64,000 nucleotides of DNA. Source: Calocera cornea HHB12733. Lineage: Eukaryota; Basidiomycota; Dacrymycetes; Dacrymycetales; Dacrymycetaceae. Below the pieces are notes generated by a model. That model searched no databases and had not been told where the DNA came from. It saw only the letters and a list, made by a program, of their open reading frames with translations. Of this stretch, positions 11,665 to 21,788 are shown piece by piece. A program made the position numbers and the translations under genes. Position 1 is the stretch's first letter; each line of letters starts with the position of its first letter. The stretch covers positions 124,001 to 188,000 of the forward strand of contig KV423942.1 of the NCBI GenBank assembly GCA_001632435.1, in the 5' to 3' direction.

Positions 11665-11825
11665 GTTATGCTTCCACCAAGGTATGCTTAATCACCCATA
11701 TAGATAGGTTCCTAACTACCAGCTCTGGAGACCGTCCAACCCATGCCTAACAAGGATGCATGCTTAACACTGGTAATCCTAATTTGGGGGTTGCACTGTA
11801 GACAAGGGAAGGAGTTTCACAGACT

Positions 11826-12043
11826 CAAACTGTTCCATTGCAACTTTTGGTTGTATCTCACCCAGGATAACTGCCCTGGAGTGCCCCTAGTTTGAGATCA
11901 TCAATGGTATGATGTTAATATTGGAAAACCAGCCTGGCCCCTGAGGTGGGCTTTCCCATGGAGATAGAGCAAAAGTTGGTTTGAACTCAAACTGTTCCAT
12001 TGCAACTTTTGGTTGTATCTCACCCAGGGGTGGAGTGTGGAAT
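11826..12043. repeat. Tandem repeat with 162 bp units, right block
   Basis: Units start at 11826 and 11988. They continue the array interrupted at 1846. Confidence 0.85.
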
Positions 12044-12660
12044 TAGCTTGCCCCCCCCCCCCCACCCAGAAATTATGAATGAGTTAGAGTTCCTGTGTGA
12101 GAATGTGTGGCGTGTTCTGCAAAGCTCATGTTGTGGACCAATGCCAAAAAGTTCCCTTTACACAATCTATGTCAGTGCACCAGTGGCTCTCAGCTGTGGT
12201 AGGAAGTGCTGCTGCAGAAGGACCTGCAAAGGAAGGTCAGTGGGACCACAATGCATCATGCAATCTAGTGGTACCCAAAGAAATGTGTGATCCCACAGGG
12301 AGAACCACAGTTGTTACATATCAATTGCATCAAGTGCAAGTTTTGCCATATCTTCTACAAAAAGCAAGGCTGGCCAGCACCACTGATGAACCTCATCAAT
12401 AGTACCCCAATCCTGTGGGAAGACAAGCCAGATCCTGAGGGAGGTGGGAATGGTGGAAGGACAACGCAAGAGCTATGGCATGAGTGCCAGCTATTGGTGG
12501 ATTTACAAGTTTTGTCACAATCAATCTGTGCTTTGCACTGAGGAACCAGACGACATGGCCAAGGGGTAACAGCCGAAACCAATGGGTGGAAGAAACAGTT
12601 TAAGGCAAAAGACAAAACACAAGCAGAGTCTGGCATGGAAGCCAATTCTTGAAAGCACGC
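12044..12660. other. Unassigned stretch with a poly-C run
   Basis: A run of 14 C lies at about 12050-12063. A frame at 12287-12541 encodes a Cys/His-containing sequence (INCIKCKFCHIF) that could be a decayed zinc-finger of a transposase, but I cannot assign it. No host gene is recognised. Confidence 0.4.
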
Positions 12661-12698
12661 AAGTCATATTCCGGATGGATAAGAAAGGGAAAAGGAAT

Positions 12699-12898
12699 CA
12701 ACTAAAAAAGTGGAAGCAAATGTTGTAGGGGAAGCAAACGTAACCACAGAATCTAAGATGACTACAGATGCAAATATGCCAGCAGAAGCAAACGTAGCCA
12801 CGGAAGCAAATGTGACAGCAGAAGTAAAAGGAAACAGAAACAAGCTGGACACGGAAGCAGGCAACACAACAAAAGCAGAGGCAAAGCCGGAAGCAAAG
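12699..12898 (+). repeat. 18-bp array, left arm of copy A
   Basis: Consecutive units of 18 bp share GnGGAAGCAAA followed by 7 variable bases. The period is six codons, so an open frame coding a degenerate hexapeptide (EANVTT-like) results. I regard this as a by-product, not a gene. Confidence 0.8.
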
Positions 12899-13594
12899 TA
12901 AAAACGGAGGGCAATTGGAAAAGGAAGCAAACAAGGAAAGTGGAAGCAAATGAGAAGGCGGAAGTAAATCCCAAACTGGCGGCAATCTCTCAGTAGAAGC
13001 AGATGTGGGAAGAGGATGTGAATGGGAAAGTGGAAGTAGATGGGATGGCGGAAGTGTACCCTACAGTGGAAGAAAACGGAAGAACAGAAGCAAAGAGGTG
13101 ACGGAAGCAACCAGCGGAAGCACATACTGTGGCAGAACCAGCTTGCAGAGCGGACCTAAATTTCCCAGCGGGAGGAAGCCCGGATGCAAAGCCCGGAGAG
13201 GTAAAAGGGCCCCGAGTGGGAGCAGAAATGTCCCTAAATGCAAGAGGTATTTCCTTGAATAGCACCTGCCCAGAGGCAGAGTGACTGAACTAGCACTCCA
13301 GGCGCAAACAGGTGCAACTTCCTGGAATAGCACCTCTTCAGGTGCTAAGATACTGCTATCTAGCTGGTGGCAAAATCTCCCTTATTCACCGCAGGAACAT
13401 GGCATTGGAAGGGCTGCTTCCTCCCTAAAGGCAGCTTATTTTCAAACCCAGCTTACTTTGCACTGCATGAACGCAATGGACACAACAGAAACGGCTTGTC
13501 TCCTGAGCTGATGGTATTTGTTTATGTGACCTTTCGGCAATGACTCCTCATTCCCTCTGAAGACTGAAATGTGAGAAAATACATGATTGTCATA

Positions 13595-14362
13595 TAATAT
13601 AGATCAGCAGTGAACGGGTCAGAGCAGTGAGCGGGTCACCATGCATAGCCACACAACTCACTACATTGCGCACACAATTTCTCTGCTAACACAATAGCTA
13701 ATGCATTGTAGAAAAGGCAGAGTGTTGCATGAGGGCTAGCTACACTGGTTTCCCTTTTGATTTATGCATCCTGCTTACTGCTAAGACATGTATGACACCG
13801 TCTATACGGCGCAGCCACATATTGTTAGTCTTGCTTCCAGGACTGATATCTGGTGCAATAATGCCAATCACCCTAATCCACAGAAGGGGGTACTCATTTA
13901 GTGTATAAGCAAGCTGTGTGCAACAAGTAAGGTGCCAAAGCAGCCTGGCTGTGGAAATATGACAATCATGTGGAAGGTCAGGGCCTTGATTGGTGATAAG
14001 ACTAAAACCGGGCCTCCCCAGCAAAATCCCACTTTCACACAGCTGGGTCATACATTGAACATGTGCCTGATACAGTAGACAGGGCAGGTCTGCAGTGTTG
14101 TATCAGCAACCAGCCTTGAAATTGAGACTCGGAAAATGTGGCTGTGCAGCATAGGCACCATCATACAGGCCTTGGGAGCAAGCAAAGAGGAGAACTTAAG
14201 ATGGAAACTGGCAAATGCCATCCTCATACAGGTCTCTGTCAGTTCTTGCAATGCATTAGCTATTGTGTTAGCAGAGAAATTGGGTGTGCGATGTAGTGAG
14301 TCGTGTGGCTATGCACAGTGACCCGCTCACTGCTCTGACCCGTTCACTGCTAATCTACGTTA
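13595..14362. mobile_element. Long-TIR MITE of pogo/Fot1 type, 764 bp
   Basis: The element is 13597-14360, flanked by TA on both sides. Inverted repeats extend about 125 bp with few mismatches and start A(T/C)(A/G)TAGAT. The inverted copy at 19925-20377 carries the same flanks without the element, which gives a natural empty site. The size, TA target and terminal bases match the MITE at 28729-29493 and resemble the Fot1-type element at 3876-5730. It has no convincing gene, although a short frame near 14040-13950 resembles one at 29170-29090 in the other MITE. Confidence 0.93.
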
Positions 14363-15172
14363 CCGCCTTAATGAGGATGAATTTGAAACATAAGTTCCTT
14401 AGATGACCGGAGGCATGATAGAGCTCTCTCTTAATCTGTGCACGTGATGAGAGACATTCTCCCACTAAAACGGTGCTACTCTGGGAAATTGCGCCCGGAG
14501 TGCTATTTGAGCCACTCCGCCTCCGGGCAGGTGCTATCGGAGGAATTACCTCTTTGCTTCCCCCAATGGCCTGATTCCGTTGTCTATTTGACTCCGCTCT
14601 TGAGTCAATTCCACTTTAGTATTAAATCCCGCTTTAATATTACTTCTGTCTTGTTCCAAATTTCCTTCCGCCTTGGGGAGTGCTCCCGTTTTGAGGTCTG
14701 TCACCACTTTCACATCTGCTTCCGTCTGCCCATTTGCTCCCCAGGAAGCCAAAATCAGTCAAGCTGGAGGAAGAACGTTCTGGGATGGAAGGAAACCAAA
14801 AGAGATCCAACCGGAAGACAGGCGATCAAGGGGAAGCAGAAGTAAGCTCAAGGGAAAGCCGAAAACCCACAGCGGAAGTAGAGGGATTCCACCGAAGTAA
14901 TTCTGCCCCCGACAACGGAAGCAAGGTTGCAGGGAAGCGGAAGCAAAGAAATCCCCCATCGGAGGCAAAGACAGGTGACCTCATTGCTTCCGTTTGGTCT
15001 GTCTCTCCGTCATCACACGTGATAGCAGCTGTATGACTTTCGTCGGGCACGTGATCGTACGCGTCCAACTCCGATCCCCTGTTCACACCCAGCGCCTTCG
15101 TCCTGATTGCTACTCTTCCTCTGCCCACATCATCTTCTACGCCACCCACAGCCGTCTATCTCCTTTATTATC

Positions 15173-16855
15173 ATGTCTAAAACACCGTCTCGCCGCCAGA
15201 ATGCACTTGACGATATATCCACCAATTTCAACAACCTGTCCATTTCACGTACTCCTTCACGCATACCGACCAAGCCCGATGTCAGCAATCCTTTTCTTGC
15301 ACCTTCCTCGCGGCAGATATCGAGCCAGAAGTCCCGGGACGAGCTCAAATCCGAGAAGCGAAGAAAGGACCTTCTTGCCAGCATGGACATAGTGCGTTGC
15401 GATATTGCGGGAATAAAGACAGAGGGGAAGAAAGACAGGAAGGACTACGTGCGCGGCGATATTGCACTTCCGCCAGTTCAACTGCTAACTGTGCCTATAG
15501 GCGGACAGATTCATACCCGCTCGAGATGGAAGTCTCTCAAAGGGCCCCCAGCTGGGTAGCGATATGAAGAAAGCCGTTCAAGACGCGTCCCCGCGTACAG
15601 CTCAGATTCTTGCCCAGGCTTGCGGCATTGAACTGAACAAGCGCATTCTATCTTTTCACCAACCAGCACCGCAACCCACAACGGACCCCAGCCTGAACGA
15701 AGCTCGAAAGCATGCCAAGCCACTGTATGCCCGGCCTGGCTCGAGCCTTGCTACATCAGCATCCACTGCCGCTCAGGTCAAGGGTAGGAAGCTGCCGTCG
15801 ACCGCAGAAAGAGTATTGGATGCTCCCGGGCTCATGGACGATTACTATCTCAATCTTCTGTCTTGGTCAGCAAAGAACATGCTCGCAGTGGCATTGTCAG
15901 ATACAACCTACATCTGGAACGCACAGACCGGCACCGTGGATGCACTTGGCACTGTACCTGAGGACACCTACATCGCTTCCCTCGATTGGACCGCGGACGG
16001 TAGTTATCTTGCCGTTGGTCTGGGCACAGGCGAGGTAGAACTGTGGGACGTGTCGCAACAAAAGCGCCTTCGTTCAATGGCCGGACATCAGGCTCAGGTT
16101 GGTTCCCTGTCGTGGTGGGATCACATCGTCAGCAGTGGATGTGCGGATGGCAGCATATTCCATCACGACGTTCGCGTCGCTCAGCACAAAGTTTCGGAGC
16201 TTCTCGGACACACTGCCGAGGTTTGCGGGTTGAAGTGGCGAGAGGATGGCGAAATGCTGGCAAGCGGCGGTAACGACAATGTTGTGAATGCCTGGGAAGG
16301 GCGCACTGGTGGCATCGGCAATGATGGAAACTGCCTGTCGGTAAAGCCGAAATGGATGAAGCGGAACCACACAGCTGCCGTGAAGGTAGGGCATAGTATT
16401 ACGGCCTTTTAAGCGTTGTGCTGAAGGATATTGTGTAGGCTTTGGCATGGTGTCCGTGGCAGCCGTCCTTGCTTGCGACGGGCGGAGGTACTTCCGATTG
16501 TACCCTGCATTTCTGGTCGGCGCAAACCGGGGCGCGGTTGCACTCGCTTGTAACGCCTTCCCAGATTACGAATGTTGTTTGGTCCCCTCACACAAGAGAG
16601 TTCGCTACGACACACGGGTTCCCTACTAACGCCATCATGGTCCATCAGTACCCTACCCTGTCGCAAGTGCACGAAGTCAAGAACGCACACGATGCAAGAG
16701 TGCTGTATGCCGCATTGAGTCCCGACGGAACCACTTTAGTGAGCGGCGCTGCGGACGAGAACATCAAGTTCTGGAAGTTGTGGGAAGTGCCGAGGAAGAA
16801 CAAGCGGGAGGAGAGGAACAGCATGGGAGGGATTAAGATGGAGCTCATCCGTTGA
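15173..16855 (+). CDS. CDC20: CDC20/Slp1-type activator of the anaphase-promoting complex
   Basis: This WD40 adaptor recruits substrates to APC/C at the metaphase-anaphase transition and is the target of the spindle checkpoint. My model has exons 15173-15448, 15501-16385 and 16439-16855 (525 aa). The first intron is 52 nt with a CTAAC branch point. The C-box reads DRFIPAR. A Mad2-interaction-type motif follows (KRILSFHQPAP). The WD40 propeller begins with DDYYLNLLSWS, and the protein ends in the Ile-Arg tail that docks on APC3. The DAPGLMDDYYLN start, the HHDVR segment and the Mad2 motif fit Cdc20/Slp1 better than Cdh1/Ste9. An alternative donor at 15392 would shorten the first exon by 57 nt. 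An array element ends only about 190 bp upstream, so the promoter is compact or has been partly replaced. Confidence 0.93.
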
Positions 16856-17503
16856 ACCGTTTCTTCGCGCTAGGATAAGGCTTGTTTACTACCATTATGC
16901 ACATTGTATGACACACTTGTTTGGCCGGGCCGTTGAACGGCCTGTGATTCGCATTGTCAGAACGACGCACGTACAGTTCGCGGCCGCGTCGGGAAGCGAG
17001 TGGGCGAAATGGTCCTGCGGGCAGTGATGATTCGTTGAGGTGGCAGGAATTGGGTCCGATATGGGCGGGCGCGTGAAGGGCGAGGCACATCATTGCGGGA
17101 CCGCTATGTGGGATGTCTCAGCGGTTGGTCCCGTCGCCCGCGCCCGATAGGGTCTCTCATGTCGGTCCCCTGGCCGGACGCGCGCTCTGGGAAGGCAGAA
17201 GAAGGAACCGGAGAGGGGGCGCGAGAGGCAAAAGTGTCTAACGCGGACGCGAACGAAGTGTTCCACCGATCTCGGCTTTTGCTCACTCCACTTTCTCATA
17301 CTTATCGCTTTCCCTGAGCAACCAGACGACAAGCCTCGCCCCCGATCAGTAAGCAGTCCGTGTCGCACGTTCCAATCCCGTCCCCCGAGCTTGCCTATCT
17401 TATAGCCGCGCCTCTCCCTCGGCGCACTGTCGCGTCTCTCTCCCTCTCCCTCTCCCTCACCTCTACTCAGTATTACTTCTCCTCCCTTTCACTGTCCGTC
17501 GCA

Positions 17504-19555
17504 ATGGCCCCCGTCAAGGTCACCAAGATATGCTGCAGTGAGTCCTCATGACGCTTGTCCTTTCAGTGACTCCGTTCTCACCTTCGCTTCCCGCCCAACA
17601 GTCGGAGCTGGTTACGTCGGTAAGTGCATATATGCGCCTTGATGCTCCATCCAGGCCTTTGACGCGTGCATATAGGTGGCCCAACCTGCGCTGTGATTGC
17701 ACTCAAGTGTCCTGACATTACTGTGACGATTGTCGACCTCAATAAAGCGCGCGTCGATGCTTGGAACTCGTGAGTTTGTTGATCCGAGCCACTGGACGCG
17801 TCTCATTGCTTCTCCCGTCACCATCAGCGAGGATTTCGATCTGCCCATCTATGAGCCTGGCCTGGAAGATGTCGTCCGCCAATGCCGTGGTCGCAACCTC
17901 TTTTTCTCCACCGACGTCGACAAGGGCATCTTGGAGGCAGACCTGATCTTCGTTAGCGTGAACACTCCCACCAAGAAGAGCGGTGTTGGTGCTGGTTTCG
18001 CTGCTGATTTGAAGTGCGTTCACCTCAGCGAGACATCCTCCTTCCGCTCACGACCTGTCTAGCTATGTTGAGCTTGCAACGCGTCGCATTGCCGCAGTTG
18101 CGACTTCGTCTAAGATCGTGGTTGAGAAATCTACTGTCCCTTGCCGTACGGCTGAATCCATGCGCACTATTCTTGAAGCGAACTCCAAGCCCGGCTGCCG
18201 CTTTGACATTCTATCCAACCCAGAGTTCCTGGCGGAGGGAACTGCTATCACCGATCTCTTTTCCCCGGATCGTGTCCTAATCGGATCCCTTCAGACAAAG
18301 GAGGGTAAGGACGCGTGTCAGTCTTTGACGGCCGTCTATGGGCATTGGGTTCCGTGAGTGCATCGTGGCAAGTTTCAACGCCCCCTAATGTGTTCTGCGC
18401 TAGGACCGAGCGTATCCTTAACGTTGGATTGTGGTCTTCTGAACTGTCCAAACTTGTGCGTGGCCAGGCTTATTATAACGCCGATCAATACTTACCATCC
18501 GCCTTAGGCTGCGAATGCCATGCTCGCTCAGGTGCGAACAATTTCTTTCGTGTTCTTCAGGCGCCAACATTCTTTTCATAGAGGATTTCCTCCATCAACG
18601 CCCTTTCTGCCATCTGTGAAGCGACTGGTGCCAACATCGACGAAGTTGCCAATGCCGTAGGAAAGGATTCCCGTGTCGGATCGAAGTTCCTGCGGGCCTC
18701 CGTTGGATTTGGCGGGAGCTGTTTCCAGAAGGATATTCTCAACCTCGTTTATCTCAGCGAGAGTTTGCATTTGCCGGAGGTCGCTGCCTACTGGAGGCAG
18801 GTTGTTGAGATGAATGAATATCAGAAGAGACGATTCTCCAAGAGAGTGGTGGACACCCTGTTCAATACCATCACTGGCAAGGTAAGGCGTTCTCCCCAAC
18901 GACTGCAGACGATTATTAATGTTCTGTCCAGAAAATTGCTGTTCTGGGTTTCGCTTTCAAGGCTGACACTGGTGACACTCGCGAGTCTGCTGCTATCACG
19001 CTCATCAAGAACTTTCAGGCGGAGCGTGCTCTTGTCACCATCTACGATCCTCAGGTCAGGCAATGCAAGACACTGCGTTACAGGAAGATACTGAGCCCTT
19101 TTCTAGGTCCTTCACACCCAGATTTGCAAGTCGATGATTGATAGGGGGTATACACGTCTACTGACATGCGGAACGTAGGGTCCGACCTTATGGAAGCCTC
19201 TCCAGGTGTACCCCTTGAGACAAGTAAGCTGTTCAAGGAGCAAGGGAGTCTCTTCTGATGTGGGTACCATAGTCAAGCGTCAGGTCAGCATTGCGAATTC
19301 GGCTCTTGAAGCCTGCCGTGATGCCGAGGCTATTGTAATCGCGACGGAATGGAAGGAATTCCGTACTATTGACTGGGCGGACGTGTACACCCGCATGACC
19401 AAGCCTGCCTTCGTCTTCGATGGCCGCCTGTTGGTCGATGCGGAGAAACTGAGGGAGATCGGCTTCAAGGTCAGCGGCCTCATGCAGAGAGCATCGTGTT
19501 CAGCTTTCTAACAACTATCCAGGTGACTGTGATCGGTCGCGGCGAACGCTTGTGA
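17504..19555 (+). CDS. UDP-glucose 6-dehydrogenase
   Basis: The enzyme oxidises UDP-glucose to UDP-glucuronate with two NAD+, supplying precursors for UDP-xylose and wall polysaccharides. I place 13 exons (17504-17537, 17602-17619, 17676-17769, 17828-18013, 18063-18353, 18404-18455, 18508-18531, 18582-18881, 18932-19054, 19107-19125, 19179-19223, 19273-19469, 19523-19555), giving 471 aa, the normal family length. The Rossmann motif GAGYVGG is split over three exons. The catalytic Cys lies in [10 protein letters not shown]. The NAD/UDP-binding C-terminal domain contains [14 protein letters not shown] and KPAFVFDGR. Three exons are very short (18, 24 and 19 nt), and the intron after 19125 begins GCAAGT, a GC-AG intron. 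The GC-AG call rests on the HTQIW-SDL match and frame continuity. Confidence 0.95.
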
Positions 19556-19965
19556 TGTAATTCAGTACACATACCCGAACTTGTCCATGTTCTGTTCCAT
19601 GCCACACCTCTAGAGCCTTAGACATACTGTTGTAAGAGGCTTGCAGAGCCCACTCCCTTCTAATTATGTTTGTATATGTCCCTCTCCCCCAACTCCAGTT
19701 ACAAAACCTCCGTTTCCTTGTGGGATGTTCTTTCGTGGTGTTGCACGGGCTGAAATGCTAACGTCCAACTACACATTGGCTTGCGACCTCTGGGCAGCGG
19801 TGTTCACTGGAATTAGTAGGTCGTGACCCTCTCTTTACCCCTATTCGGAATATGCCTGAGGTCACACTTGACTAAGGCATGCATGCAGCTCCAACACCAT
19901 CTAACAGATGAACGAGCTGCACACCCGTTCCTTCGCAAGGGGCATCTGATACCATCCAAATAGCA
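19556..19965. other. 3' flank of the UGDH gene, no gene seen
   Basis: The sequence is pyrimidine-rich in places and has only short frames. It ends where the homology to the array-element core begins. Confidence 0.4.
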
Positions 19966-20480
19966 CTATTATGCCTCCGGTCATCTAAGGAACTTATGTT
20001 TCAAATTCATCCTCATTAAGGCGGTATATGACAATCATGTATTTTCTCACATTTCAGTCTTCAGAGGGAATGAGGAGTCATTGCCGAAAGGTCACATAAA
20101 CAAATACCATCAGCTCAGGAGACAAGCCGTTTCTGTTGTGTCCATTGCGTTCATGCAGTGCAAAGTAAGCTGGGTTTGAAAATAAGCTGCCTTTAGGGAG
20201 GAAGCAGCCCTTCCAATGCCATGTTCCTGCGGTGAATAAGGGAGATTTTGCCACCAGCTAGATAGCAGTATCTTAGCACCTTAAGAGGTGCTATTCCAGG
20301 AAGTTGCACCCGTTTGCGCCCGGAGTGCTAGTTCAGTCACTCTGCCTCCGGACAGGTGCTATTCGAGGAAATACCTCGGGAAGCAAAGGAATTAGCGGAA
20401 GTAGATACTGAGCCGGAAGTACTTATCTGGTAGCGGAGGCAAAGTTTTAGCGGAAGCGAACCAGACACGGAATTTAACCC
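19966..20480 (-). mobile_element. GGAAGC-array element, copy B, inverted and truncated
   Basis: The minus strand matches the core of copy A from its left inverted repeat (20377) to past the site where the MITE sits in copy A (near 20030). It then breaks off near 19966. A short remnant of array units follows at 20380-20475. This copy lacks the MITE and serves as its empty site: the CATATACCGCC junction contains a single TA. Confidence 0.87.
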
Positions 20481-20732
20481 AAGCGGGAAGAAAGAGCGGG
20501 ATTAGCAATATCCCAAAACGATAGTAAAATGTCCTTGACGCGCCAAGGGAGGTAAGTACATATGTACACTCGCACTGTCCTGAGACGACTAGACTGCAAT
20601 ACAGCACCGGATTGAGCTACGCTCTGAAGGATACATGGATACATGACAATAATTCTATCCTAAACTTAGCACTTACAATATTGAGACTCTGCGTGCGCTC
20701 GCGTTGCCCAAACTGGGCCCAATTTGCGGAGT

Positions 20733-21588
20733 CTATGCATGTGCGCTCCAACCCCCGCCTATCGTCATGGCCAGCCAGAGCACCCCGACAACTTGGACCA
20801 CTCTCCACATTACCGACTCATTCGACACTTTCTGCTCAGGCGTCTCTGCCTTTGGTTCATTTGCACTACTCGCTTTTCGTTTTGCTGTGCCGTGAACCGT
20901 ATAGTCGTTGTATCGTGAATGGTATTGATAATGTGCCCAGGGATCAGCCCGGTAATAGCCAGGGCCCTGGCCGGGGCCGGGGCCAGGCGCACGGCGAGAT
21001 CGTTCCCAGGCATGTGTTGCACCTCTCTTACGATGTAGTTCGGACTGCATCCAAGAAGGGTAAGAAGTGGAGGGTGCGGGTGAGGTATATGCCGAGGTCG
21101 CCTGTCGTAGTGATTGGTCGTATGAACGCCTACAGGAGAACATCAGAGACTTCTTCCATGTTGCTGCAGGGTCGGCAAGTGCACCTTCGCTTCTCATCTC
21201 CCAGTACATTATATGCCTCCGAAACCTTCAAATACCGTTCCTTCGCGTCCTACACCTCCGGAATGAACGGCTATACTCACGTAGAGCTTCTGGCCAACCT
21301 TGGTTGGGTTCAGGTCAGGATGCAGATCTTTGGAGAGCTGCCGATAGTAGCATTAGTCAAACAGTTGAGCGAGAGCCAGGTGAGTACCTTGTAAAACCGA
21401 GCTTTGATCTGACTACGGGTGGCAGATCTAGGTAACGACAGAACGTCGTAGTGGGTGGTGGCCCTGGCCGTCGCGCTTGCCCTGAAGGATCGATGTGCTC
21501 CTCGGGTGGATGTGGAAGCCCGCGAGGCGAGTTTGTAGGCAGAGGAGACAAAGACACCTTTGGGGCTTGGGTTCCATAGCCTAACCAT
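20733..21588 (-). CDS. Mitochondrial membrane J-domain protein
   Basis: J-domain proteins stimulate Hsp70 partners. My model has exons 21588-21388, 21337-21299, 21249-21185 and 21129-20733, giving 233 aa. The start at 21588 leaves an Arg/Ser/Ala-rich N-terminus with few acidic residues, as in a mitochondrial presequence. The J-domain begins THYDVLSLPRSAT, has the HPD motif in LSKDLHPDLNPTK, and ends AYNVLGDEKRRRSYDQSL. After a basic/Gly-Pro-rich linker, the C-terminus has one hydrophobic stretch (about residues 205-228) that should span a membrane. No zinc-finger or substrate-binding domain is present, so it is not a type I/II chaperone. The gene diverges from the HMG-CoA lyase gene across 200 bp. 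The 49-nt intron after 21299 has a non-canonical GTTGGC donor. Confidence 0.82.
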
Positions 21589-21788
21589 AGGCACCAAATA
21601 CGTGGTGACACGTGAAGTAACAACAGCCAAACGGCTCAGTGCGAAGGTTCTTGACTGCCCAGAAGGTAGGGTCCAGGGTCGCGTGATGATGACGTTGATC
21701 ATGCTGCCGCTTGACTCTGCACAGGAAAAGCGCCGGCACGGTCCAGCCTGTGGAAGGGCACCTCACCTCATAAACACTTGTATTATCC
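21589..21788. promoter_or_regulatory. Shared divergent promoter, J-protein / HMG-CoA lyase
   Basis: Only 200 bp separate the two start codons. Both products are predicted to be mitochondrial, so co-regulation is plausible. I saw no clear TATA box. Confidence 0.55.

Larger units (their letters stand above)
9269..11800 (-). mobile_element. Tigger/pogo-type DNA transposon in the gypsy 5' LTR
   Basis: The element is 9271-11798 (2,528 bp), bounded by TA at 9269-9270 and 11799-11800. Its terminal inverted repeats begin CAGTGCAACCCCCAA, the 5'-CAGT start typical of pogo/Tigger elements. The intact 3' LTR supplies the pre-insertion sequence and confirms that only TA was duplicated. It contains a transposase pseudogene and a solo LTR, so it is older than that LTR insertion. 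Confidence 0.93.
1842..11826 (-). mobile_element. Ty3/gypsy chromovirus, decayed, with nested insertions
   Basis: The element reads on the minus strand. Its 3' LTR is 1847-2145 and its 5' LTR is 8986-9270 plus 11801-11821. It is flanked by the perfect 5-bp duplication GACTC at 1842-1846 and 11822-11826. A purine-rich tract (2146-2157) abuts the 3' LTR, as expected of a polypurine tract. Recognisable pieces in order are Gag/protease (about 8130-7318), reverse transcriptase (6931-6430), RNase H (6452-5725), integrase (3870-3526 and further fragments) and a chromodomain (about 2700-2596). I see no canonical tRNA primer site next to the 5' LTR. Stops, frame changes and deletions make it non-functional. 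Confidence 0.93.
12690..14990. mobile_element. GGAAGC-array element, copy A, split by a MITE
   Basis: A left array of 18-bp units lies at 12699-13240. The core runs from 13244 to 14552 and is bounded by imperfect inverted repeats of about 80 bp (starting GAGGTATTTCCTTGAATAGC on the left and ending GGAGGAATTACCTC on the right). A right array of looser units lies at 14560-14985. The core is homologous to copies at 19966-20377 (inverted) and 26221-27195. A 764-bp MITE sits inside the core. No protein gene is present, so the element is non-autonomous. Its right array ends about 190 bp upstream of the CDC20 start codon. The outer termini were not found. Confidence 0.75.

Noticed and set aside
12710..12901. 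Open frame coding Glu/Ala/Asn/Thr-rich hexapeptide repeats
   Set aside because: The frame is a by-product of an 18-bp repeat period (six codons). Similar frames occur on both strands at other arrays and lack start context or conservation.
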